DNA from: Epiperipatus broadwayi
Lineage: Eukaryota > Onychophora > Udeonychophora > Euonychophora > Peripatidae
Direction of reading: 5' to 3'
Length of the DNA stretch: 64,000 nucleotides
Assembly: GCA_028023455.1 (NCBI GenBank)
Contig: JAQFVV010000012.1
Location: 5,246,499-5,310,498 of the forward strand
The notes under the pieces are model-generated. The model was not told the origin of the DNA. It saw only the letters and a list, made by a program, of their open reading frames with translations, and searched no databases. Shown here piece after piece: positions 23,835 through 35,899 of the stretch; the stretch's first letter is position 1; each line of letters begins with the position of its first letter. The position numbers were made by a program, and so were the translations under genes.

Positions 23835-23893
23835 ATCCAATATCACCAGACTAGTTTCTGGCTTGTAGCCATCATCAGTAAGAAGCCTTGGAT
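23835..23893 (-). ncRNA. Hammerhead ribozyme motif, subfamily B (intact core, perfect stem II)
   Basis: On the minus strand: core CTGATGA (complement of 23872-23878), stem II TGGC/GCCA with loop TACAA, and GAAA. Stem III is ACTAGT and C17 is at 23849. The outer stem-I helix ATCCAA/TTGGAT is intact. The inner stem I relies on G-U pairs and has a mismatch. All invariant core positions are kept. Confidence 0.75.
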
Positions 23894-23974
23894 AGTTTTT
23901 TTAGCAAAGTAGAAATAAAAGGTGGCTGCTGGAGGATTGCATTAGATCCTAAGATCTAGCTGCAGTGCTCTCAG

Positions 23975-24032
23975 ATCCAAGTCTCCTCACTGACAATGGC
24001 CACAAGCCAGAAACTAGTCTGGGGATATTGGA
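23975..24032 (+). ncRNA. Degenerate hammerhead motif, subfamily B (core mutated)
   Basis: Stem I TCCTCA/TGGGGA and ATCCAA/TTGGAT, stem II TGGC/GCCA, GAAA and ACTAGTC are all intact. The core reads CTGACAA, so the invariant G8 is A. Predicted inactive. Confidence 0.65.
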
Positions 24033-24135
24033 TGAGTAGACACTAGATGGGAATTTTATGCACAAGCCTTCTGGCATCCAATGATTACTCTGGCTTGCAC
24101 TGAGTGGCAATACATATAGTGAGTTTTGCCTGTTT

Positions 24136-25239
24136 TCTATATATACCAAATACAATAGTCTTCCCATTATTTACTTCAAAACCCAACTTTCTTTAACATC
24201 AAAAGATGTCTTCATAAGATTGAATCTGAGGACATCAATCTCATGCAGACATCCTTTGATTTTAAAGTAAGTTGAATTTTGAAATGAATTATGTGAAGGC
24301 AATTTTTTTGATGTATACGGGTAATATGTTTAGTTCAAGTTCACTTGAAAGGTCTATTTGTTAATAGATGAAGCAATGGTTGTAGAAGAATTTTAATAAA
24401 GTTTATTTCTCATTGGCCAGTATTGTAATGTTATATGAACTTTTATTTGAATAATATTAGTATTATCATTAATAGTATGAAGGCAGGTTATGTAAATTTC
24501 AATTTTTTTTTAATAATCTTAGTACTTTTATTTTAGGTATCTGGTTTCTGGTCAAAAAAAGTAACAATTCAATGTTGATTGGTAAATAGGATTTAGCTAT
24601 TCTTAGCCAGAATATAAGACAATAATAGAAATTGTTCAATTTTCATTCTTGGTAATTGATGCACCTGATGAAATGGTTTTATTTTACAGTTGGCTTCTGA
24701 GATATATTTTACCTATTATAACAAATAATGTCAAATGTTTTTTAATATGTAATTGTAGGTTAAAGAAAGATCAAAATGAAATATTTATTATTTCTATTCC
24801 AATTAAGCATGTTTTGCAAAATTCCTTGTCAATATTTCTCACTAATATCCGTTAATTTCTTTAGGAGACTAATTCAATTGCAAAATATAGTTTAGCTTTT
24901 TCAGCCAAACTTTTCTCAGTATAAATAGTCTCATGCTTGCTCTTACACATAAAAAAATAAAAATAAAAATAAAAATAATATTTTGTGTGTGTATATATAT
25001 ATTAACTTTTATGGGATGACAATTATATAAAAAGTATACTTAGCTCTATCTTTTTTATTAAATATTATCATGAAAATTTCAATAAATATATATTTTTTCT
25101 ACCTAAAATAGTTTTTTTTACTTTTAAAATTGAATTTAGATACATATTGTGTATCATATATATGTCTGTAAAAATAAATTATCATATATACATATACCAA
25201 TGTCTATATATATTTTATATCTTTATATATATATATATA
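24136..25239. other. AT-rich non-coding stretch
   Basis: No gene is supported. A 68-codon frame at 24649-24855 lacks any domain. Simple repeats (AAATA)n near 24955 and TA runs near 25000 and 25200. Confidence 0.5.
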
Positions 25240-25560
25240 TCATCATCATCATTTGCACAAACATTCATTCTGCCTTATAAGGCACTGAGAAGAAAGACCA
25301 TGGTGTTTTTTGATCTTAAACTCAGAGGTAAAAAGCCAATAAACTCACCACACTGGCTAATGCGTGTTGGTGAGCAACCCATCCATGTTCGTATACTATA
25401 TGAATAAACACATAGTAATAACAGCTGCAACGACAAGAACGTATGGAGTGGACATTAGGAATTTGCCCTGCTCAGTTTCTTTAAGGCCTCCAAGAGGAAT
25501 CAGAGGGTCTCCTTTCAGTTAATAGCAAACTCCTTTCTGCAGCCATATATATATATATAA
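25240..25560 (-). mobile_element. Probable LINE (RTE-type) 3' UTR fragment with ATGATG tail
   Basis: On the minus strand this G+C-richer block of about 310 bp ends in AATGATGATGATG next to a TA run. The same kind of tail (TGATGATGATGATGATG) closes the RTE coding fragment at 45095-45116. A short palindrome, TGCCTTATAAGGCA, lies about 30 bases before the tail. No coding homology is visible, so the assignment rests on the tail and composition. Confidence 0.45.
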
Positions 25561-25644
25561 ACGTATTGCTACTTAAGATGGCGGAATATGCCGAAGCTGG
25601 CTATAGCAAAAGATATTAATCTTCAATATTATATAAGCATTTTT

Positions 25645-26243
25645 AATAACTGAAACACACAGGATTATTATATACTTGTATCTATATATGTAATATATAG
25701 GGTATATGAGCACAGACTTTCACACGACCCACCACTCTCCACACTATCTCATAACACTGATACACTTGAACACATATATGTTGAAAAGATAAGTAATCAC
25801 CATTATACGAATTTCATGCTAAACCAGCAATCATCAATTGTTCCAGATTACCATCTCTATACATATATACTATAGGTGCTCAGATATATATTAAAATAGC
25901 CAATCCTCATACTTCAATGGACAGGCTTCAATCTATTCCACACTCCAACTCTTCAACTGTCCATCCAATTGAAAATCTGATGATGGAATGCTTAAAGGCC
26001 ACCCTGAGGCCGAGATTTTTGTGACACTCATGTTGACCTAAGGTCAATTTGACACTTCATTTACAGGCCATAATCCATTTAATATATATACAAGAGATGG
26101 GCAGACATCTCTACAATGTAATAACTGAAACACACAGACTTATTATTTACCTGTGTCTATATATGTAATATATAGGGTATATGAGCACAGACTTTCACAC
26201 GACCCACTACTTTCCACACTATCTCATAACACTGATACACTTA
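25645..26243 (-). mobile_element. Subfamily-A hammerhead element with direct terminal repeats, next to the coding exon
   Basis: About 115 bp starting TAACTGAAACACACAG at 25648 recur in the same direction at about 26120-26243, with only a few changes. They include GGGTATATGAGCACAGACTT at 25700 and 26175. The body between them is the minus-orientation element (compare 21615-22030) with a mutated ribozyme at 25797-25862. Possible short TSD (TTAATAA) at both ends, in low-complexity sequence. The right terminal repeat ends 73 bp before the splice acceptor of the exon at 26317. Confidence 0.7.
25797..25862 (-). ncRNA. Degenerate hammerhead motif, subfamily A
   Basis: On the minus strand the core reads TTGATGA (C3 to U). 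Stem II is TTGCT/AGCAT with loop GGTTT, then GAAA and stem III ATTCGTAT. C3 is needed for the tertiary pair with G8, so this copy is probably inactive. Confidence 0.55.
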
Positions 26244-26316
26244 ATAATAATAAGCATATTTAAAATTTTTGTAGTTTTATTCCAGTTATTTATTTTTATT
26301 ATATACATATTTTTAG

Positions 26317-26551
26317 GTATTACCAATGATAGACCACAATGCTCCTGGACTATATTATGTTGTAAATTATAAAAAAGCCAATTCTTCTGCTGAGTGGGAT
26401 CACGTTCAAATTTTTGACTGGAAAAATGATTCTGTAACAATATCCAATACTGGCACATACGAACCATATGAAATTAAGGTATGGGCTCATAATGAAAAAG
26501 GAAGAGCCAAACAGGAAGCAGAAACAATAATTGGATATTCAGGAGAAGATA
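26317..26551 (+). CDS. Internal exon of an L1CAM/neuroglian-family cell adhesion gene (fibronectin type III domain)
   Basis: A 235-bp exon is bounded by TTTTTAG before 26317 and the donor GTAAGT at 26552. Its reading frame gives 78 codons (26317-26550) plus one base: phase 0 at the acceptor and phase 1 at the donor. The peptide starts VLPMIDHNAPGLYYVVNY and ends IIGYSGED. Tyr/Trp/Leu spacing (YYVV, EWDHVQI, YEIKVWAHNEKG) is that of strands C to G of a fibronectin type III domain. HNAPG near the start and GYSGED at the end are signatures of the second FN3 domain of L1CAM, neurofascin, NrCAM and insect neuroglian. These are single-pass neural adhesion proteins with Ig and FN3 ectodomains. The first beta strands must lie in an upstream exon. 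I found no other exon of the gene in the window. Which family member it is cannot be told from one exon. Confidence 0.88.
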
Positions 26552-27063
26552 GTAAGTGAAATTATTTTTGATATTCATTATTTTTAGAAGTGCATTGACG
26601 TGATGTAGTTCTCTTATAAAAACTAATTATTTTAGCAATTTATCTTGTGCATTTTATAGCATTACTCTCTACATGTTTTTCTGTTTATTAGTTAACAAGT
26701 CCCTCTAGAAAATTACAAAAAAATATGAGAATGATAAATTAAAATATTAAGTGAATATTTCTAATGACATTTTTTTATTTCGTTTTTTATTTTTTAATGC
26801 CAATCATAAATATTTAATATTATAGCATTTATTTATTTCAGATTTTATTTAATTATTGTAATATCTATATTTTTTATGTACATATTGTAACAATACTAGG
26901 GGTTTTATTGAATTAATTACCATATTGGCCATCAAATTGAGCTGTAGTAGTATGGGTAACATTGTTGAGTGTGTGCATGTGATAAATTTTATCAAACATT
27001 TTATAAGTAGTGTGGCGACATTTGTGTCTAAAATTTAGAAAGTTTTGTTTTTCATGTGTCAAA
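26552..27063. other. Intronic AT-rich stretch
   Basis: Follows the exon directly. Nothing else is supported. Confidence 0.5.
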
Positions 27064-27142
27064 GCATGGGAAGTGAGCCTGCGAACCATGACAATTGCCA
27101 CTGCTAGTAAGGCAGCCGTGCTGACCACTCAGGCACCAATGC
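27064..27142 (-). mobile_element. tRNA-derived SINE head (class II tRNA-like)
   Basis: On the minus strand it begins GCATTGGTGCCTGAGTGGTC and ends CCCATGC, giving six of seven acceptor-stem pairs. A B-box-like GGTTCGCAGGCTC is present and the variable region is long. A TTTGACACATGAAAAA tail follows, comparable to TATGACAC after the 40.5 kb copy. The family resemblance to 40474-40556 and the tail suggest a SINE. The T-arm is too diverged for a functional tRNA. Confidence 0.65.
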
Positions 27143-28600
27143 TTGACTAAGCAGTTGAGATTTTTGAAGTAGAGATATCAAAAATATCAAAAAATATCTT
27201 TAATAAATACAGAATCATACATAAAAATAAACTATAAATTTATTAACAATAAACAAAAAAAGAGACTAATTCCAAGTTACATAGTAGGGGGAAAAGTGGA
27301 ATATTAATGGCTATATGAAAAAAGCTATATTAATATAAAAATCTTTATTAGATAATATCCAATTGGTTTTTACAAAAATTATAAAAATAAAATCTGTGTC
27401 TTAAATAAAAGTAATAAGATTCAAACCATATTTATATCCCATTATAAATAAATGGTTAATCATAAAATAAAAAATATATATTCTTAGTATGTTTATTATA
27501 CATGAAAATTATATAAATTTATAATTTTCAAAATTTTTAACTGTTTTTTTTTATTATGAAATAAATTGTGTCTAAGTAAATACGCATGCATATATAAATG
27601 ACTATCTTATACATGTCTATGATGAAAGTATTAAATATTATAATAAAACATGGTCATAATATTTAATAAATAAAATTATGTTATAAATAAGTGTTGATAA
27701 TTTCACAGTTAACAATGAAATAAAAGACATGATCATCCTATCAAGAAATATATAAGACTTTAAATTAGTGTCTGATCATTATTTTTAAAATGTGAATGTT
27801 AAATCCAAACATAAAACACATTCTAAATAGTTCAAAAGAACATCATCTTAAATATGAAAATGCAGTAAAACATCATTGTTGCTACTAGAAATCTTTGTTA
27901 TATTTCATATTCAAAAGCATATATAACTATTTGAGATTAACTCATCACAATTGTTTATTTTAAATATAATTGAATAGTCCTTCACCTTTAGCAAATTGCA
28001 ATGCATTACAATTAAAATTATACCATTTTAATCTTGTTCTTCTTTATATATTAGGAGAATTGACTACAATACTTTTGCTGTTTGATTAAATAAATTCATT
28101 TTTTAACAAAATCATTATAGACAACATTGATATATGGAGGACATTAATATGATATCATTTAACTTTAAAATGTATTATCATTTGCTGAAACTGGAGTGCT
28201 ATTCAATTATATTTAAATTAAACTGTGGTGATGTTTTTATATAAATTAGAATTTAAATCAGCATTGGTAAAGTTAAAAATGAAAGTAATTTAATACTTGG
28301 CATATATATGTGTCAATCACATGTAATATCATTTAGCAATAAATTTCTGATTGGTTAAATAAATTTATGCCATTTAGCAAAAGCATTGTAGACCTTCTTT
28401 ATGATATATTAATGAGGACAAAGTTAAAGTGATATCATTTTAACTTTAACATGAACTGTCATTTGCTGAAGCTGGAGGAATATCCAATAATATTTGAAAT
28501 AAATAGTTGCAATGAATTTATCCCAAACACATTATAGCTAAAATATTTTCTAACAACTAAATACAAGTATAATGTCTGTAGTGAGCTTAATGTAATTTAG
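27143..28600. other. AT-rich non-coding stretch
   Basis: Two diverged related blocks (about 28040-28220 and 28365-28510: TTAACTTTAA...ATCATTTGCTGAA, then a TGGAG..ATTCAATTAT motif) suggest an old local duplication. No gene is supported. Confidence 0.45.
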
Positions 28601-28602
28601 AA

Positions 28603-28782
28603 GGGATTTGAATTCAGAATTTCAAGCTCCCTACAGCTATCCACTCCAACTTATATGTGTATTGGAGATCATTTATCTTTTTCACATGTATGTGATTGTG
28701 TATATCAGTTGTATAAGATGGAGTGGAAAGCTGTAGGGAGAGCTTGAATGTCTATGTTCAAATCCCTCTAATATATATATAT
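28603..28782. repeat. Foldback of subfamily-A-like element ends
   Basis: GGGATTTGAATTCAGAATTTC at 28604 and the reverse form (TATGTTCAAATCCC) at about 28755-28767 are the ends of inverted arms of about 60-70 bp. Between them is a remnant of the TTGGAGATCATTTATCTTTT segment that normally follows the ribozyme cleavage site. The ribozyme itself is lost. Confidence 0.6.
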
Positions 28783-28942
28783 ATACACAATATGAAAATA
28801 CTATAATAGAGATTAAATATGTTAAATGAAATTAAATAAACAAAGTATATTTTTGTTCATATGCATCATAATTATGGTTGTTCTGTTAAGAATCAATGAG
28901 ACTCATTTTTTGCTAAGTTGAATAGTGTTAGCTCTTTGGGTC

Positions 28943-29185
28943 ATTATATATTCATTTTGTGTGATAAATCACACCTTTAATTTTACATTTTTTCTTCATT
29001 TTTTTCTTTCCATATTATCTTAAACAATGCTAGGATCAAAACTGTGTCTGTATTTCTTTTTATGATTATAAAATATAATCACAGTTTTGATACTAATATT
29101 GTTAAAATAATGATTGAAGAAAAAAATAATAGAAAATATCAAATTAAAGATGAATTATTTATCACACAAAATGAATATATATATA
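28943..29185. repeat. Foldback element, arms diverged
   Basis: TATATTCATTTTGTGTGATAAA at 28946 pairs with TTTATCACACAAAATGAATATA at 29158-29180. Internal pairing continues (AACAATGCTAGGATCAAAACTG against CAGTTTTGATACTAATATTGTT), so the whole 240 bp is an imperfect hairpin. No open frame. Bordered by a TA run on the right. Confidence 0.65.
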
Positions 29186-29187
29186 TA

Positions 29188-29391
29188 TAAATAATTATTC
29201 AAAACAATACGATAATTAATACAGTAAAAAATATTTTAAAAAACAAATATATACCACAATTTAATAGAATCTAGTTGATAATGACTACATAGATAGTTGA
29301 AAGTACTTTGATTAAATTGTGATATATATTTGTTTTATAAAATATTTTTTACTGTATTAATTATTGTATTGTTTTGAATAATTATATATAT
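29188..29391. repeat. Foldback element, arms about 75 bp
   Basis: About 29190-29265 and 29312-29388 are inverted copies with few changes (AATTATTCAAAACAATACGA and the reverse at the right end). They are separated by about 47 bases. It lies back to back with the preceding foldback across a TA run. Confidence 0.65.
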
Positions 29392-29589
29392 TTTATTATA
29401 ATTGGAATACAGACATTGATTATATATATATATTCAAATTACAAAAAAATGGGCCTCATAGATTCTTCACAGAACAATCATGATAAAGATACATTCACAT
29501 CAAAAGTATACTCAGTTTACATATTTAATCTCTGTTGTTTATTTTTATATTATAATTAATAATTACAAAATATCAAGATAAATATATTG

Positions 29590-31860
29590 TAATGGTAAGA
29601 ATTGTCCCTCCATGTAACAAAATCTAGAACACAGGCAAAATATACTAAAGCTGATCGAATCTGGATGCTGGTTTCCAGAATCTGATCAACATTCAATTCT
29701 TTTACCTCTGTTCAATGATCTAATACCCTATGGGTGGCATTTCTCAACTTACACAGACATTCAATTTAACCTCGGTCTGGCAGTCACTCAGCGTAAAACA
29801 AAAGACTCATAAATTAAGTAATCTAGCATGGATTTGGTCAGGTATACACACATATGACTAAGTGATTAATTCAAATATCAATGATTGATTATGAAATTTA
29901 ACAGAATGATTGACATATAGATAAAATAATGATGTATATGCAATTAAATCTAGAACTGGATAAAATGAACTCACAGACAATAAAATATGGAAGCGAGTTA
30001 TAATTTTAAATATTGTTAATTTAATAAAATAATAACAAATAGTAAATCAAAATATACACAATTAGATAATGAGAACGTGTGATATGATGCTCATAGGCAT
30101 TTCATAACTAATGAGATTAATGTTACCTATCTCATTATAAGTGTTCAATAAAATGTGCGGTATTGGAGTTTATGCCTATATTAATATACCAAATTTATAG
30201 CTCATTTGTAGTCTGCTAAATCATACGGAACTTTATAGCCAAAGTTATATAACTAATTTAATAGCACTCTTGTGGCATCTATCTATATCAAGTTAAGTCA
30301 AGCATATAATTAGGCTCAGAGATATGCAGGTTAGAGTGTTAACCTAGATTAGGATATACACTGATGCTAGATAAGCATTTAATATAAAAGGAGAGAAAAC
30401 TGGTTTATGATAGGTTTACCTATATACTCTATGGCACATATTAAAATATTAATAAAGCAAAAAGTGCAAATGGGTCATTATTCATGGGCTTCAGCATCGA
30501 ATGCTCGGTTGCCCTAAAACCACTCAACTTGCTATGAATAGGAACATTAGTAGTTCAGGGAATCGGACAAGCATTAATTATGAATAATCTAGGTCCTTGT
30601 GCCCTAGTGCTAAAAGTGTGTGCTTTACCCAAACTAAAGTGGATAAGTGTGAGCTCCACCATCAACTCATCAATAATCATGCAGCAAGCAGATAATGGTA
30701 CATTGCGTACTTTGTAAGGACACATCCACAACTTATACATATATTTAATGCAAATACGTAAAATTATATTATCATGCCTTAAAATTAGATAGCGTCTATT
30801 TGCATATCTATACAATCCAGTTCTCAAATTTAGTATTTCAAATATACTATTTAGGGACTAAATTAATTAGTAACCTAGTTTAATATTGTCACTTGCATCT
30901 CAACATATATAAATCTAAGGAGGACAAAGCATATTTGTGGGATAATTACAAATAAAACATTAAAATATGCTTTGAGAATATCTGTGACTAGTTCCTATGA
31001 TGTAAGAGTTACATATATAAATAGTTATAATTCATTACTTGAATTAAGCAAACTACAATTTTAACTAGAGAATGACTGATTATTGTAATATTAATACCCA
31101 AAAATTAATCAGTAAAATAATAATATGATCTTGAAACAGCAAGTGATAAAGAAAAATAATAATTCAATTATGCATTATATTTATTATAGCGAAGATTTGA
31201 AATTATCTTCGCAGATTGATAAGCTAAAATTATACTTATAAATACTTGCAGTTTTGAGTCATTTGGCATATTAAATACATATAATATTAAAATGATAAAA
31301 TCATAGAATAAATTGAATAGATTAAGAATAGGTATAAAAGATCACAGAAAATTAAACATTTAGTTTAAAATAGATTAGGGTTCTACATTTTAACAGAGAA
31401 TTCAATATTATAAGTTTTACATTTAGACAAGATTTAAACATTAACATTTTACAGCTTTCTTTGTAGACTTTTAGAAAAGGTGTTTGGAAAGGCAGATTTA
31501 ATAAATGGCTAGGTTTTAAAAGAAAGAATTGAAAGTCACAGTTTATAAACAGAGCTCTGAGAGAAAATTTATCAATTTACCAGTCAGTTGTTTTCATTGC
31601 AGTTTCTGGGCACTGAAGACGATAATAAGTTGACACTTTTGGATAATAAGTTGACACTTTTGGCAATGGTTTAAAGTTAATGGAGTTTTTTCCACGGGCA
31701 GCTTTGCTGATGTACGGCATTATGTTTTAGGCATTATATTTTATCGGACCAAAGTCTTTTCCATTCACTGGGAGGAGAGAGGCGGTGATCGATTGCCAGC
31801 CTACCCCACCATTTTGAAGATAAAACGGCCATGGGTCCTGCTTACAAATCACTTAATATA
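29590..31860. other. Unclassified stretch of higher complexity, about 2.3 kb
   Basis: Less AT-simple than its surroundings and richer in unique words (for example 29650-29800, 30470-30720, 31590-31850). There are few TA runs until one at 31855. A 21-base direct duplication, GATAATAAGTTGACACTTTT, occurs at about 31619-31660. A 90-codon minus frame at 30555-30827 shows no domain. No terminal repeats or retroelement motif were found. It could be an old element, a non-coding RNA exon region or unique host sequence. Confidence 0.35.
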
Positions 31861-34800
31861 TATATATATCTGATCGATCCTTAGTGACAAAACTTTAATT
31901 ATTTATACTTCTCTAACTCTGGCCATCTGTTTAATTTTACAAGCTTGTCCACATTTGTTTATTTTAGAAAATATATATTTAATAGCAACACTAGTAGAAA
32001 AACCCATTTATTTATTTTACAAAAACATATTTAATGACAACAACTAATTTAGATTTATTTTCTTACTTTTTTATCTCTGCAGTTTATTGCAACAATGCTA
32101 TAAAATTCTGTGAAATGTTATTAGCATTTTAGATCAAATTCAGCTATTGCGTGACCTTATTTAAAAGTTGTTTACAAAAATTATAAATTTCTTTGATAAT
32201 TAGTGGAAAACAAATTTTATGACTATATATGCAGAATAACAATGGAAATGGCTTATTATATGCATATGCGATTTAAATAACATAATAAAATTGGCTAAAT
32301 AGTTTAAACTAAAATATTTCTTAAAGTAAAATATTTTAAAATGAATATACATATCTGTAATATATACATATACTATTAAATTACAGACATACCATTCGCA
32401 TATATATATATATATATACATGATTTAGCATATGTAATATTTTAAGATTATTTAAATGGGTACTCTGAGAGGGTTTAAACCTGGCATATGGATAGGTGTG
32501 GGTGTAAAATGCGTGGAACAGGCAGATGGATAAATCTGACTGTTTCAATATATATATATGTTTAAGGTGTTTGTACTATCATGTTATATAAAAATGCAAA
32601 ATACTAAGCAAGAATTTTAAACTCAAAATATGAACATCCTTACCACAAGAACTATTCACTACAATAAATGCATTACATCATTATTATTAAGTGTAAAGCA
32701 AAAAATAACAAATCATTATAGAACTACTAAAATATCGATTCTAACACATTTTAGTAATCTATAATGTAGCCAGACATTTGCCTAACAGTGTTAAGATTTT
32801 TACTACTAATAATAGTATGTTTTGGTAAAAAAATTCTTTGAATGGAGTTTAATTTTTTCAAACAGAATTTATGTAAGTAAAATAAATTCCACCACTAAAA
32901 TTATGGTATCTAAAAATATATGTAATCTGGTATATATAATTTTAACTTATAAGATTAATACACTTTTTTATTCTTCCACATTTTTTAATTTTTTTTATTT
33001 CACTTTAAATGATTGTATTAAAAAATAAATTTAGACTAGATAAAATTATTGAGGAGTATGTTGTTTTATGCATCTGTGTTGGATATAAATCTTTATTAGC
33101 AAAGTAAACTGGTCTAAAGCAAGTTCATAATTTATCTAATAAAGTTATCTATGATTATCTATCTGCAGTCCCCCTGTTTGAATGTTAACTATAAAACAAT
33201 TTCATATAAGAAGACAATTAACATGTACGTAGATGATTTTCTTAAATCAACTAATTTCACAGACTTTTTACAATCTTTAATGATGATGCTTTGTTTAAAT
33301 TAAACTGATTCCTGATATAACTTATAGGATGATCAAACATTTGTAACATGGTGAACAAATTGTTTATAAGAATTATGTGACTTTAATTTTTTTTTATTTG
33401 TATTTTTTAGCACAAATGTTTTATAAAACAAAACATTTGCTCAAGCATGTATTAAAAGAATTTTTCTTAAGCAATTGAACTTTAAAAGAGATTAACTAAC
33501 TTTAAATATTTATATGTCATCCTTTTATATATAATTCTTTTATTCTTAATATGCTTTAGCTTTTATTATTTGAATTTATTGAAGTTCATAAGCTTATGGT
33601 TGATAGTAAAAGTTTAAAGTAATCATATAGATAGATTATTTCATTTTAAATTAGCTATGAGATTATTATAAAGAATGCACAAAGGAAAAAAAAATTTTTT
33701 TGCATATGCCTTTCAACTAAGATAGATTGTCTTTCATTTTCCAGGTTATTTAATACAGATGTGAGGTAAAACACCAGAAAGCATGATTGATAGTAAAGAT
33801 TAGAAGCCTATATTCGCTTCCTTCACATCTGTTTTTATACATCTCACATGGTGTTAGGAAATTAAGTAACTAACTAATTCAGAAAAACCGATTTCTTATT
33901 TGAAATCGTCTATCTTTCCAAATGAACACATGATAAGAAAGGAAATTTTATTTACATTTGATGGTAATTATTTAGAGCTTAAACAAAAACACTGTTAAAA
34001 ATATTGTAAGTTTAAAAAATAATTATTTTATTTTCAATAATTTTTATATAAAACTAGATGGCCTAAAGAAAGATTTATTAAAGGCAAATAATATTATAGT
34101 CATAATTTCTCTGTGAATAACTTTAAAATTCTTACAATAACAAGCTTTGAAAGTGTCCTTTAAAATGCAAATAATATTTTAAATAAAATTCCCATATATA
34201 TATATTTTTGCACACATATTTTAATGTTAAGATCTTGAAGTAATTGAAAGTTTAAAAAAAAAAAAACTCAGTATATACACTCCAGCTTATTGTTTATACT
34301 TTAATTCACATATATGCGTACTTAAATGTATCTAAGTTTATTCATCTGTTTGAGCAGATGTAACATGTGCATATCTATTAATATGTGCGATGAATACACT
34401 GTATTTAGTTTGTTTACTTTTGTAATACAGACTTGAGTTTTTTTAACATCTGATTAAAAAATTTTAAAACTCAAGCTACGATTTTATTTTGTTTTAAAAT
34501 AATAAAAAAATTTTTTTTACATATCTTGAGTGGATTCAAAAATTTGAAATATCTATTTTAGTAATATAAATTTAATATATGGTATGTAATTATGAAATAT
34601 CTTTAAGTAAATATTTTGCAAAGTCAAAGCTAAATGTTGTATGTGATATAAACTTGAGGTGGTGGGGGTAGGGATGAGTACAAAAATAGGTTACAGAAAT
34701 AACCAGACATTGGTTTGCCAAATCTCACAGAAGGACGTTTGACCAAATTATTGTTGCATAACATGAAACTCAGCACATTTTAAACTCAATATAGATAAAT

Positions 34801-34980
34801 GGTATTGAATGCTTATGTAACTTACGGATTGTCTCTCTAGCTCTCCATGAAAAATTTAGTATTATTTATTACTGAGAATTTTGTCACTTAACAGTTCAAT
34901 AAACAAAATGATTTATAAATATATTTCTTTTATTAACTTTTAAAAAATCTAATTATAATTCATGCCTTCACATGTCTTTG
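31861..34980. other. AT-rich non-coding stretch
   Basis: No gene is supported. 32471-32560 resembles 3765-3850 (GGGTTTAAAC start, CTGTTTCAATATATATA end). 33745-33860 contains a weak inverted pair (AGATGTGAGG against CATCTCACAT). Confidence 0.45.
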
Positions 34981-34984
34981 TGAT

Positions 34985-35095
34985 ACCAATGGTGATTAAA
35001 CTGAGTATTCTTTACTATTCAGATTTCTGAAACCTGATTTTTAGTTTGTAGTGAGAAGTCTGAAAAGAATAGAGTACTCAATTTAATCATCATCG
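34985..35095. ncRNA. Stable hairpin of miRNA-precursor size (or tiny foldback)
   Basis: CCAATGGTGATTAAACTGAG on the 5' side pairs through about 42 positions with the 3' side, which ends AATTTAATCATCATCGG. The first 26 positions have only two mismatches and two G-U pairs. The apical loop is about 28 bases. The size and mismatch spacing fit a pre-miRNA, but a short diverged foldback element would look the same. Either strand could be the sense strand. Confidence 0.35.
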
Positions 35096-35899
35096 GCAAC
35101 ATAAGAGACAAATATCTGTAATATCATGCATTATAATTAGATACATTTTCTTTGAAGTTAGTAAAAAAATCAAAAATATTTATTTACATTTATTGAACTG
35201 TCAAACTGGAAAATTCCCAGTAGTAATCAATATTAAATTTTCATAAAGACCTAGGAACTGATAAGGTGAACATTAGTTTATATGAGCATTTAATATCACT
35301 TATCTACATTGAGGTTTGAATACTTTTATTGTATTCTATTTCTGTCCTCATCCCTCATTCCATTTAATTTATAATAGTTTTAATTTGTTTTGAGCCATGG
35401 TACAAACTAATGGATACCCATTTCAGAAGAAAAGTTATTCTTCCGATTTTAGTTCGAATTTTTTAATATTTTTAATAGTTTTCCCACTATAGCTTCTGGT
35501 TGCATAAATACTGAGAATAATGTTGCAAAAATTATCTAATCTTATTTATTTAAAATGTAAAAAGTAAAAACAATTGTATATGCAAGAATAAAACTAAAAT
35601 GAAAATAGGTTCAGGTTAATTAATAAATAATATATTTATTAAAGTAAGATAACATTTAAAAAAACAAATAATATAAACTCACTACAGTTGCATATATACA
35701 TATGTTTTGGTGTTGAATTACTGTGTTTATCTGGTATATCTTTGGTCTACCACTAAATACTAATTTAATCTATATAATTTTACTATATGCTAATAGACAT
35801 GGAATGATTATTTATAATAGCATAGTTTTGGCATTTATCTGTTTAATTACAGCCTAAATAATATTATATAATGAGCTTGCAAGTAGTTCTTAACAAGCT

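Larger units (their letters stand above)
23735..24135. mobile_element. Subfamily-B hammerhead element as an inverted pair
   Basis: The left arm (23737-23893, minus orientation) and right arm (about 23890-24131, plus orientation) are inverted. The ends read AAAACTCACTATATGTATTG and CAATACATATAGTGAGTTTT. Each arm holds a ribozyme motif. The arms differ at many positions, so this is a fixed and ageing structure rather than an assembly mirror. A short region common to 22.65 kb (TTAGATCCTAAGATCTAG) lies between the arms. Confidence 0.75.

Noticed and set aside
23949-24167. 72-codon minus-strand frame
   Set aside because: Antisense reading of the subfamily-B ribozyme element. No protein features.
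25147-25407. 86-codon plus-strand frame
   Set aside because: Runs through TA repeats into the antisense of a LINE 3' UTR-like block. Not a gene.
30555-30827. 90-codon minus-strand frame in the unclassified block
   Set aside because: No recognisable domain or motif. Its flanks show no splice sites or promoter that I can support.
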